From Acanthaster planci (taxonomy: Eukaryota > Echinodermata > Asteroidea > Valvatida > Acanthasteridae), in assembly GCF_001949145.1 (NCBI RefSeq), contig NW_019091416.1, positions 669,728-733,727 on the forward strand: a DNA stretch of 64,000 nt. The letters are read 5' to 3'. Positions 32,632-43,400 of the stretch are shown piece after piece. Position 1 is the stretch's first letter; the number at the start of each line of letters is the position of its first letter. The notes below the pieces were generated by a model. The model was given only the letters and a program-made list of their open reading frames with translations, was not told the origin of the DNA and ran no database searches. The translations under genes and the position numbers were made by a program.

Positions 32632-35236
32632 TCACCTAGTTCGTTTCCCGTCCATCAACTGGCATTGTGTTTTGCTGCTTGGGCAGACAGTCTCAAAACT
32701 AGAGCTACTGTCATCCATATCTGGAGGAATTTCATCTTTGTCAAAGGGGTGCCATTTGGAATCCACCTCGGGCACAAAAGGGTCCTGAACAACAGCATCC
32801 ACGGTCTCTGCTGAAGTTGGAATGGTGAGTCGATGCGCGTGCAACATCATGCGATACGGCTTGACGTCCCGCCGCATACTGTACGTGTAATCGCCAACGA
32901 CTGGGTGCCCAAGACTCCAGCAGTGGACCCTCAGTTGGTGCCTCCTTCCTGCCAAAGTGAATAGACTCAAGTTAAGTATTGTGACTTTACTTTTCATACA
33001 TTGCAGTCACATGGACCTGCTAATGCCTCCCCCCCCAAAAAAAAACAAAAGTCACAGGAACAACAATGCATAACTTTGCACAATTTAGAACAGTGCAGCA
33101 CAGAATAGCAACACATTTAGTTTCCTGTGTCTAGGAAATTTGACTGGTCAGACATTGGTCCTAATTTCAAGGCTAAGACAATTTGAATAATTGAATATAT
33201 GAATGATCCACTTTCTGCTTGATTGATTTTTCAGTTATGAAGCAGAATCAAAATACACGTTTTACAAAAGGTTTGCAAAAAAAGACTTAAAGGAAAAATT
33301 CTGGCCTTGCTTTTGGACGTATTTATTAAGCTGCCTTATTGTTTTTCTCATTATAACTTTAAAATGCTTCAAGAATGCAATCATATGCCAAAAATTTTGA
33401 TTTTTTCCCATTTCATTTTTTTGATTTTCACTTCTGAATATAGCATTTCAAAAATAATTGATAATGATTTGATAACTGGCTGCATATCCAAGTCTCAGAA
33501 TAACCTGCACTACCCGACCTGATTTCATTGACTTGAACAGAAAACATTGATGCAGAAAATCGGTGCAGTTATACACTTGGATGGGAAAACGTAAAAAACA
33601 AATTTCCGAGATCTCAACGAATTCAAGATTCCACGAAATGAGACCATCCTTGCATTAGGACCCACTGTACGCGTATACCCCGCCTACCCTTAATCTTCAT
33701 GTACCTGTCAGTGGCTTGAGTAGCACCTTGCTGGCTGGCTGTCCGTCATATAGACCACGCTGTATGACGTATAAGTCGGTGACCGCTGGGAGTATTTTGA
33801 CAGCATCTGACTGAGGGGCACTAACATCATCCACCACGCACATCATGTGAGTGTAGCCCTCCAGCGAGTTGGGATAAACAGGCTTGTCAATACGGAGGTA
33901 GTTCTCTCTTACATGACCTCTCAACTTGTAGTAGAACAGAAAATACGAAGTCCGTATACTGAGAAAATATTGTGTTATTCAAAACAGTCTCTGAAAGCAG
34001 CATTTCCAAAACTCCTCTTATCAAGTACATTTTGCAGGCAGCTAAAATTCATACTCACCAGGGCATGATAAGACTTCTTGACTTTGTGCTTCTTGAATGC
34101 CTTTACAGCATCGGCTGATGCTTTCTTGTTCAGAGCTACACAAAGAGCTCCACTGGTAGAGTAATCTAAACGGTGAACAAACCTTGAAAAAAAAGAGGAG
34201 TTAAAATCACATCCATGCAAATGAGTCTCATATGGTCAAAATAAACAAACTAACTGAAGGCCGGATTTCAATCAGACATCAAGAGGTTTAGTAAAAACAT
34301 GAAATTAACACGAGTTCTTACTCTACCAGTATTTTTCCTTCAGTGATGAAAAGATGTATTTTTGCGTTGGGGAGATGTTTATTTATATAACAGGTTTTTT
34401 GCCCTTACCCAACGTATATATTAATGAGGGCAAAAACTTGTTATATAAATTAACATCTCCCCAATGCAAAAAATACATCTTGAAAATAGTTCGCGGTACG
34501 CGCTGCTTCACCTGACTCGGACCGGCCAGCCGACCCTGGCAAGCTCGGTGGTCGAGTGGTTAAGACATCTGCACTAGTAAGCAGGAGGTCTTGGGTTCGA
34601 GTCCCACCCGAGTAAGCTTGTGACTTTTTTTGCAAGCTCTCGGACAATCACCGAGCATACAGTGTTTATTAATATATATGTTGGATAAGGGCAAAAAACC
34701 TGTTACATAAAAATACAAAGATGGAAAGCAGTATCACAAAGTCATTGTTTCTGAATGGTATTAAGAAAAAAACAATTTGTCAAAAACTATTGTATATAGG
34801 GAAACTGACTAGCTGCTTATATTTATCATAGAGATGAACTAAGAAGTTGACTGGAGTGGGATTTGAACCTGTGACCAGCCCCAAGTTGGTAGCTCTTCCC
34901 AAGAATCCCATTTGTCAATATCTTTGTTCAGCAGAACAAGTCAGAAGCCAAGAAACCTGGAACACCAGCTGGATAGCTGATAGAGCACCGGTATGGTATT
35001 CTGGAGGTCGCACGTTCAAATCCAGCTACAGTTAATTTTTTTGTTCATCTTGATAAAAATAATTTATACCGAAACTGATGAGCGACACTTGCATCCACCA
35101 ACTGAGGAAATCGATACGCCAGCTGTGTTGCCACGGTGACCCTGTCGCCACTGTCATTGCTGTTGATTTTGACGTCATAATGTTTATTTACAACGATGAA
35201 GTTGGGACTCTTGTACATGATTTCCACGGCTTCCAT
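32632..35236 (-). CDS. RPUSD1: RNA pseudouridine synthase, RPUSD1 type (RluA family), complete, 4 exons
   Basis: Converts uridine to pseudouridine in RNA; the substrate of RPUSD1 is poorly known. Exons: 35236-35070, 34182-34059, 33924-33705 and 32948-32632 (TGA). They total 828 bases, 275 aa (human RPUSD1 is 312), all GT-AG and in phase. FIVVNKHYDVKIN (13-25) is motif I. RFVHRLDYSTSGALCVAL contains the catalytic Asp62 of the RluA HRLD signature. KVLLKPLTGRRHQLRVH (163-179) and LGHPVVGDYTY are motifs III and following. The C-terminal tail is short and acidic/serine-rich (DDSSSSFE). The start ATG is the one aligning with the human N-terminus; an upstream in-frame extension exists but lacks similarity. 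It is head to head with CHTF18. There is no obvious mitochondrial targeting peptide. Confidence 0.95.
34349..34725. mobile_element. Inverted-repeat element enclosing a tRNA-like segment (RPUSD1 intron 1)
   Basis: ATAACAGGTTTTTTGCCCTT (about 34388) is mirrored by AAGGGCAAAAAACCTGTTAC (about 34686). Inside, 34349-34406 is itself mirrored by 34426-34482 (GGGGAGATGTT versus AACATCTCCCC), followed by a tRNA-like stretch. This looks like a fold-back element that acquired or is paired with a SINE. Confidence 0.55.
34538..34615 (+). repeat. tRNA-like sequence (SINE head, not a working tRNA)
   Basis: GTGGTCGAGTGGTTAAGAC (A-box) and TTGGGTTCGAGTCCCACC (B-box/T-arm) lie at tRNA spacing, with AGCTCGG and CCGAGTA as acceptor halves (6 of 7 pairs). 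The anticodon stem TCTGC/GCAGG leaves an 8-base loop, ACTAGTAA, which is abnormal, so I treat it as a tRNA-derived repeat in an RPUSD1 intron. Confidence 0.55.
34950..35035 (+). repeat. Second tRNA-like SINE fragment in RPUSD1 intron 1
   Basis: AGCTGGATAGCTGATAGAGC (A-box region) and CACGTTCAAATCCAGCT (B-box), with a 7-bp acceptor-like pairing AGCTGGA/TCCAGCT, end in a T-rich tail. The T-stem does not pair. An oppositely oriented B-box-like GGGATTTGAACCTGTG lies at about 34858. Confidence 0.45.
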
Positions 35237-36057
35237 GGTTGCGGATCTGTTTTGCCCCAAGACACCTCTGCAAACCCAGGCATGCAACCAGTGAAGGTTA
35301 ACTTGAAGTCGCTGCAGGTATTTCCCCATCGGGGGTGCCCAGATGAGGAGACACTGTGTGTACATGTAAGTAATTGGCACGAACAAGTTTCAAAAACTTA
35401 AACAGCAATTAATAACTCAGAACAAAACAGTTGCCTCTATCTCAGTCTCTGGTCAAAGTTCAGCATGCTTAACTTCAAATAATTCCAACTCCAGAACAAA
35501 AACAAACTTCAACTAAAACAAAGACTTTCCTTATCAATCATGCTTAAAAATGGAAAAAAAGAACCTCTATCACCTGTAGGGGCTCTGACTCATGTTTTTA
35601 AGCATGATAAATTGATATCTAAGGTATCTCTTTGGCCCGCGATCTAGTAACTGGGATGCTTTGCCTTTTTAACACAAGTTTTGACGTAGTCAAAGAAAGT
35701 CAAATACTTGTACCCCTTTTAAAGAATTTTGATTTGTAACTTGTAAGCCCACAATTTACTAAGTCTGGACCCTACAAATTGCTTTTAAAAAGGTGATTTG
35801 TACCTAGGCCTACCTGGCCTAGCCTACCTGTAAAGTGTACTGTAGTTACTACAACCTAATGTTAATGCTAACGGGGGGGGGGACACTGGGCTGCAATTTC
35901 CTTGCTCTTGGTAGGTCTAAGATTTGTCAGAATTTCATTACAGGAATAGGACCTTAAGTTCTAGCATCACTAGGCACGACGTTAGTTAGGAATTAAGGTT
36001 AACATGCATCATAACATAGTTTTACCATGGAGGTGGGAAAAGAAACAATGTCATAAC

Positions 36058-36230
36058 AATTTTTCTGTCAAAATTGGACCAGCCCAAATGCAGCACTACA
36101 GTTGGGATTGTCCCAACTATAGTATAGTTGGGACAGAACAATTCAATTGTTCTGTCCCAACTATACTTTAGTTGGGACAATCCCAACTGTAGTGCTGTAT
36201 TTGGGCTGGTCCAATTTTGACAGAAAAATT
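36058..36230. mobile_element. Near-perfect 173-bp hairpin MITE
   Basis: AATTTTTCTGTCAAAATTGG at the left end is the exact complement of CCAATTTTGACAGAAAAATT at the right end. The two 86-base arms differ at only about two positions, meeting at AATTCAATTG in the centre. A truncated relative lies at 24098-24178. The low arm divergence suggests recent insertion or gene conversion between arms. Confidence 0.85.
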
Positions 36231-36768
36231 CTTAACCAGGCCTTATCCAGGTTTACAAATCTCGCACTTAACACAGTTCATCTAAAATATGGCAATTCAT
36301 CTGTGACATGACACTACGATTTTGGACCACTGTGCTGTAGTCGGGCCGGCCCAACTACAGCACGCTAGTTGGGACCAGCCCAACTATATTAGGGCGTCAA
36401 CTCACATCATCACTACAAGTACGACACTAGCGCTCACTCAGTGCCACGCCGGCAAGGCAGTGTCCATTCCCAGGATTCAGAGAGGTCTGCTTTGCATGCA
36501 TGATAGACTAGTGAAATACTCAAACAGTCGATCTCAACTGACCACAAAGACAAAACATATCAATGTGCAGTACACTGTATACAGTGTCGTAAAAATGCCG
36601 GTGTTTTCTAAATAATGGCTTAGGCTCTGTGATAGTGATACGTGCAGTTCTTGTAATGAAAAAAACGTGCGCAGAGGGCGCTGTGTCACATGTTTGCTGC
36701 TGGTACACGTTATTAGTCCATGTGTATAACATGCGTTGAAGAGTACCAGCATATTTATTTTTCGTCAC

Positions 36769-36779
36769 TTTCGCGGGAA
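36769..36779 (+). promoter_or_regulatory. E2F-like site TTTCGCGGGAA
   Basis: It matches the E2F/DP core (TTSSCGC on either strand) and lies 660 bases upstream of the CHTF18 ATG. Replication clamp-loader genes are commonly S-phase regulated by E2F, so the location is sensible. It is a single site, with no binding evidence. Confidence 0.4.
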
Positions 36780-37438
36780 TTTTGTGGCAACGAAGTGGTA
36801 GGCCCTGAAGTAATTTCAGATTAAATTTAGGCCTACATACTACCTTCATGACCTTTACAATTACATGCACAGTTGGCACTTTTTAAAAAAGGCAGTCAAC
36901 AAGGAAGGCCAAACACTGTCGAGATTCCTCATTAGTCTGGATCTGTTGAACTTACTTGGAAGGAAACTGAGTTCCCGTGATTGTCATGATCGTACAGAGA
37001 GGCCTAACTTCAGTTCAGTGTTGGCCCGGCTCCTGTCCAGCATGTCCAGTCGTCATGCATGTCGTGTAATTTAGCATCGATGTCAACAGTGGTCAAGCAT
37101 CATGCCTCAAGTTGACTGCCTCAACAGTCACAGAACATCAGAGCTAAGGTTAACTTAAGAGCCCGAGTAACTGCAGGGGCCTATCAAGTATCATGTTCAT
37201 GAAGCTGGTCACTTGGCGCATGGCCTGGAGTCTGTGTTGACATTTTTGTTGCTTCTGTCACAGCATCACACTGCATTGTGTCCTGAGAGAAATTTTAAAA
37301 ACTGACAATGACACATGAATGACCAATGACAGAGTCTGTAAAGTGTAATGCACTACTAGCATCAGTTTTATGAATGAAAAAAATTGAAAGACGGCAAATA
37401 CTTTTCTTACGCAACGTTAGGCCTAATTAATTGACAAT

Positions 37439-40400
37439 ATGGAGGACGATTTTGAGGATCGATTTGCTGATGAACTGGAGGCGATGAGAGAGATGGAGAT
37501 GGAATTTGAAGGTTTGGAGACTTTATGGAAATTAATTTTGAATGTGAAATTTACGTGAACAATGGGCCTAACAAGGAGAGAGTTCCATATACACTGATAT
37601 ACGGACAACACTTATTTACCCTTAAAATGTTATAACAGCCATCATAATGTGAAAAGAATTTTAAGATGTCCTAAAAAGTGAAGTTTAGCTAGATAAATTC
37701 CAAAGCATTTCCTTAGAAAACACTTCTTTTTTCAGACAGGTCTCATAGGTATGTGCACAGGGGCATCAAGTGTTGTCCATATATGGAACTCTTTCCCATA
37801 ACAATTTGAATTCTCCATACTAAAAACACTGTTGCTACATGTATACCTCGTGATTCGGGGCAAGCTGTCTTAGTTACATGTACATAAGACGTGCTTTGCA
37901 CCAATACACTGGTTTCAATGGATAAGAAGGGCACAAAGGGACCAGTCCATTCCAGAGATGGTGGTTGTTTTGCAAAAGCTTGCCCCGAATCACGAGATAT
38001 AGTAACAGTGTTATTAGTCTGAGGAATTCAAATTATGTTCATGTGCAATCAGATAACTCAGTGTACCAGAATTTATTCAAATTTAACTCGCAAACCTCTT
38101 ATTTTGTGAGCCCACCCTTAATGCACAAAATCAGACACAAAATATGGTGGCATTTAAAGCCTAAGTTTTCAGAAATACCTCAAACAGTTGACCCATTCCT
38201 ATTGGTTAAGAGCATGTCAGATGATAAAAATTATTATTGTTTTTAAAACACACTTCTGGTTAATCTGTGAGGGATTGGGAAATTTTGACTCAGTTTTTAA
38301 CTTAAGTAATCTCATGCGACAATCAGTATTATCACTTAGGACGTGTGATAAAACTAATGAGATCACATTCCATAGCGTTAAAATTGCACTATGCACCAAC
38401 ATCGCGGCCTTCTGCATCACGTTTTTGTATATTTGTGTTACATCTGTACACAGGTTTGTCATGTTAAGAACAATCTTTTATGTCACGCTACAGCCTCTCA
38501 AAGAACTCAGAGTAAAACTGGTCGGTCGTCAAATGCCCTGCAAGCCAACGGCACTCAAAACCTCAGTGGCTCTAAGAACTCCACTAGTCAGTCCCAGAGC
38601 CACTCTGACCCCATCACTGCTCTGAACACAAATGGCAAACTGATGTCAGTGCCGTGTGGACTCCAGAATGGTTTCTTGGGAGAGCTGCAAGCTGATGCCT
38701 CGGAGAGGAAAGCTAAGAAACGGGACATTGAGGAAATGTTTGGCCCGTTGTCTGACAGTGAAGACGAGCTGGTCATAGATGCACCATTGCCTACCGTCGG
38801 TAAGGCCTACACTGTATATGGCTTCAAACTTCCCTTTCCCCTTAACCCTGCATGTATCTCCTGAGACCTGAAACTTGGCTTAATCTTCCAAAATTCACCA
38901 CAGTGGAATGGCCAATTTCACACTCTGCCTAAATATACTTTCAAGGTACATCGAGTAAGGCTGAGTTGGTTTCACTGTTCACAAAAGCAGAAACAAACTA
39001 TGCATGTTTCTTTTGCGTTTCATGACAGGGGTCCGTCCCCTAGTTAAATGAGGAGGTTGGTAGTTTATCTGGTGTTCAGTTGGAATTAGTGTTTCATTCT
39101 CTTAGTGCTTGTGAGATAATACAACATAAAAAGTTAAAACTTTTAAACTCTAGCAGAATTTTGGGGGTAATGCCTTGAAAAATGCATTTTGAGTGCAATT
39201 TTCTAACTAAGTAATTGAACATTTCTGTTTGTTTGAATAAATTTCACTTTCTAATATTTAAATTGCTGTAACTGTTTCAGAATGCATTGATGAAGCTGCA
39301 TGCTTGTCTTTGCTTAACTCTAAACTCACGTTTGACTTTTAATTGATTGAAAATAATGTGCATATTAAATGTAATAATGCACACTCCCTTGCATTTTTGT
39401 TCGTAGGAATCTTTTGTAATCAGCCCAGATTATGCAGTCCAGTTATTTTGTATATTGTAACGATGGCAGAGGTATTCAGTGTGGAATACATGAAGTCAGG
39501 GTCAAAGGTCATGTCTTACATTTTCAGCTCCAACAGCAAAGCGGCCGAGAAAGCTTTTCCAAGATGCCGGGAAAACGACAGAAAAGGTCACCACCTCCCC
39601 ACTGCCCTCACCGACTCCTGACGAGAAAGCCCTGGCAAAGATTATGCAGCACCGGCAGCAGGTGGCCACTCAGGCAGCCCAGGAACCCTCGGATGCATCC
39701 AGGGCACCCTTGGCAAACCTTGGGCAAGAGTTCATCTGGCCGGTTGGGTACCAGCGGCTACGGATCCTTCACAGGGAGCCTCCTGGTCAGTCGGCAAAAC
39801 TTACCGGACAGGATGGGAGGCGGGTGTACCTCAGGATGAAGGAGGTTGTCAGCGTAGAGGATAAAATGGTAAGGGGACACATTCTACCTGCAATCTCTCT
39901 CCCAGCCACTTCCATCCGACTCATATTCAATCATGATTACCTTTTGCAGTGTGCTATTTATTTACAAGAAAACATGGATCATACAGTGCCAAAACTTTAT
40001 TGGATGTGCCATCTAACGCTACAAATAGCAAGCCCACTGTCACTTGGCCCTTTGTGTCCAAAATGTCCTCTATTCCTTTTGTAATCTTTAAACTTCCATA
40101 GTGCCACAACCTATATGATTATTTTCCAGTGCCCTTCAAATTTGTTTTCTCTTTCTGTGTTTCTTTCTGCACCAAACAGAAAAATAAGTCAATCTTCAAG
40201 CAGAACCCCAGATGTCCTCTTCGACTTCTTGCAAGATCGGTGGAGACGATGAGAGATGAACTTGAGAATGAGGTAAAGCGAAAAGATGTCACGAAAACGT
40301 AGTGTAAAGGATCAAATATGGGTAATACCTAATTTCTGATAACTGAAATTTACTTTTCGGTTATCTTTGCTCCCCAGAGACACGTGCGATTGGTGAAAGA

Positions 40401-43400
40401 GGCCAGAAGTATTTCAACATCTATGAATAGGTGAGATAAATGCAGTGGCAGTGGGTACTGGGTTCTGATGTAGTAGGTTCACTTTGTTTTTGAGAATCAT
40501 AAACCGAAACAAATTTACCCCGCTTGTTAAACTTTTTGGCCCCCTTTCCTTGTTGAAATTCCCCCAAATTGACAGCGCCCCTTTTTAAACTTGTTAGTTT
40601 TGATGATACTCAAAAAGTGTGGTGTCCATTATCCCAAAAATTCTTCCGAGAATGTTATCAACTGAAAGGGATTATTGAGGACATGTACATTTTTGAGTTA
40701 TCGTCATTTCATCACAGATGTCTTCCTGTGACGATTGCTTTTTGTTACGTTATCAATCAGAGGGCTGACCAAGAAGCTTGGGATGTCAGCTGGCGATGAT
40801 GCAGATGACGAGATGGATGATGAGGGTGATGATGTGGAGGAGGTTGCCAGCAAGGAGAAGTCCTCGGCATTGTGGGTGGACCAGTACGCTCCCAGACGCT
40901 ACACGGATCTTCTCAGCGATGACGTGAGCACTAATGACACAGATGTCTTTCAGACGGCCTTTCCTTCTTTGAAGGCTTTCTCTTATTTCATAAACAAAAT
41001 GCTTTTCAATTTGTGTCACAGTTGGGCTGATACATACCACTCTCACTAGTAACAGAAGGGCCTATTTCGTAACTTTGTACTGAAACGGGTCTAACCCTTT
41101 TTATTGTATTGAACACATTACCAACACATTGTCGGTAAATATTGGAAGCAGTGAGCCTTTTTTCTGATAATTTATTCAAAATTCATATTTGTTCTTAATC
41201 GACTGAAAATTTCTTGTAAACCTAGATTTCATGTGATAATACTTTTTCTGTTAGATTTTTAGTCAGGGACATCATGCTGTCAATTTTCAAAAGATGTTTT
41301 CTTTATTTAAGTTTATGGAAGCATTTTTCAAGAGTGTCTCGCTCAATATCAGAAAGACACAAAACAGTTTGCATAATTTTGGATTGCTTATTGTTTTCAG
41401 GGGATAAACCGCAATCTTCTTTACTGGCTGAAACTGTGGGATTACCTGGTATTTGGGAAGGAGAAAAAACAACGGAAGAAACCTCAGCAGCAACAGCAAC
41501 AGAAGCAAGCAGAGGCCAAGAACTTCAAGCAGTTCAAGAACAAGTTCCAGCAGGAGGAACCTCAAGAGGCAAGTCTCAGTCTGTCGTCCTGTCCGTCTGT
41601 TCCTTTAGCCACGGTATAGTGCTGCAAATTCAAGAGCTTTGTGTGCGGTGCGATGATTCAAAGATCGTGAGATTTTGGAGAACACGGAGCTTATGTTGCT
41701 TGTCCACCCAGGAGTAAATGGGTGCCTTTGAGGATCAGTTTTGCCAAAATGGTAATACAGAGCTCCTCTACCAGCATACTCATGGAAAGCTATTACTGAG
41801 CTAGCACGACACTTTAACGCATGGCATATATATTTTTAAACTTGATGCACTCATATTTTGTAACAAGTTATTAACACCCTGTTGGTGGAAGAAAGCATTT
41901 TGCTTGACCAAGCATGGCTTCATGGCTTCTTATTATGGTCTCTGGATCAGTCTATATTCTGATTTCCAGCCTTCAACCAGTTTTAGTGGATGACTTATCA
42001 GTTGACTCAGTTTTTGGTTCTTAAATTGCAAGAAGTCACCTCAGATGATCTTGCGAACGTGTTCCTTTTCTTACCGTGAAGGAGCTTGATGAGAACAATC
42101 GCCCTGTCCACAAGATCGCCCTGCTGTGTGGCCCACCTGGCCTTGGCAAGACCACTCTGGCACACATCATCGCTCGGCATGCTGGATACAACGTGGTGGA
42201 AATGAATGCCAGGTGAATGATAGAAGCATCCTCAGACACTCATGGGGGACATGTAGCCCAGTGGTTAGGGTGTGTAACTCCCCATCATAGGGTCAGGGGT
42301 TGGAAACAGTAGTTGGGTATGTATTGTGATCTTGGGTAAGTCACTTTACTCTGACTTGCCTCTCTCTTCCTGCGGGTACAGAGTCTTTTGAACCAGGAAG
42401 TGTAGTGCATATGAATGGAGAGAGCGTGTGTTGGTTCACACACTGGTTTGCACACTAATGCCTGCACACATATAAATGTGCACCTGATGTATTCCCTTGG
42501 GTGCTCTATAAATGAAGGCAGATCTGTGATGGTTGTCTTTCATTAAGCTGTTTGTGGCCGTAATGACAGCATAGAGCTGTAATTGAAAGAAAGTACTCTT
42601 GTTGCAGTGATGATCGGAGTGTCGATGTCTTCCGGAATAAACTAGAATCGTCCACCCAGATGCAATCAGTGTTAACGACAGATAGGAGACCCAACTGCCT
42701 GGTCATAGATGAAATTGACGGAGCTCCCGCAGTAAGTCCAATATTTTTGCGTGGCTTTGTAGCAAAACAAATAGGCGTCAATTTATTAGAGTGTTTTCCT
42801 ACGTCTCCAAACTTGGCTTGTGAAGGTTTCGACTTTAAGTGTGGGTGGGAACACACTACTGTACATTGATGTGAGCCTGGATGAGTCATTTTGTGTTCAG
42901 TTACATCACTCAAGGCACCTCACTTCATGTATCATTGAGAAATGTGATTTATGTAACCCAACTCAGCTTACACTGGTCAATTTGAGGGAAAAAAACCTGT
43001 ATCACTGAAATTTGGATGTCACTTATTGTTCTCTCTATTCATGAAATCTTTTAAATTACAGCACTCCTTTTTTAATATTGGAGAGTTTTACCTCCTTTCT
43101 TGTGTAATCTATCACTTTTCAGCCGGCCATCAATTGTCTTCTGAATTACATCAAAGGTGCTTCAGACAACTCCAATCCGACAGACGTAGCGGCCGCTAAC
43201 ACTAAGAAGAAGAAATCAAAGAATTTACTCCGGCCCATCATATGTATATGTAACGATCCGTAAGTAATATTTCAAGTCAATTCCTGGCCCTGTCCCCCCG
43301 AGTTGAAGTGCACCCTCACCGGTGAAACAAAGACAGACTGGTACAAAGTTTCCAACCAGGTTCTTGCACGCATTCGGCGTGCACGCGAAGACCATACATT

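Larger units (their letters stand above)
35237..37438. promoter_or_regulatory. Shared 5' region between divergent RPUSD1 and CHTF18
   Basis: 2.2 kb between opposed start codons, so both promoters must lie here unless 5' exons overlap a gene. It contains a G10 run near 35873, the intact hairpin MITE (36058-36230), a further TTGGGAC-type fragment near 36330-36390 and an E2F-like site at 36769-36779. No TATA boxes were evident. Confidence 0.5.

Noticed and set aside
34538-34615. A genuine tRNA gene (Leu, Thr or Ser)
   Set aside because: An 8-base anticodon loop and a mismatched acceptor pair indicate a SINE head, and it sits in a fold-back repeat.
38188-38864. 145- and 157-codon plus-strand frames overlapping CHTF18 exon 2
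   Set aside because: Only 38494-38799 is coding by splice phase and similarity. The rest is intron in the same or shifted frame.
39432-40084. 135- and 146-codon frames over CHTF18 exon 3
   Set aside because: Shifted-frame shadows of exon 3; the true frame joins exons 2 and 4.
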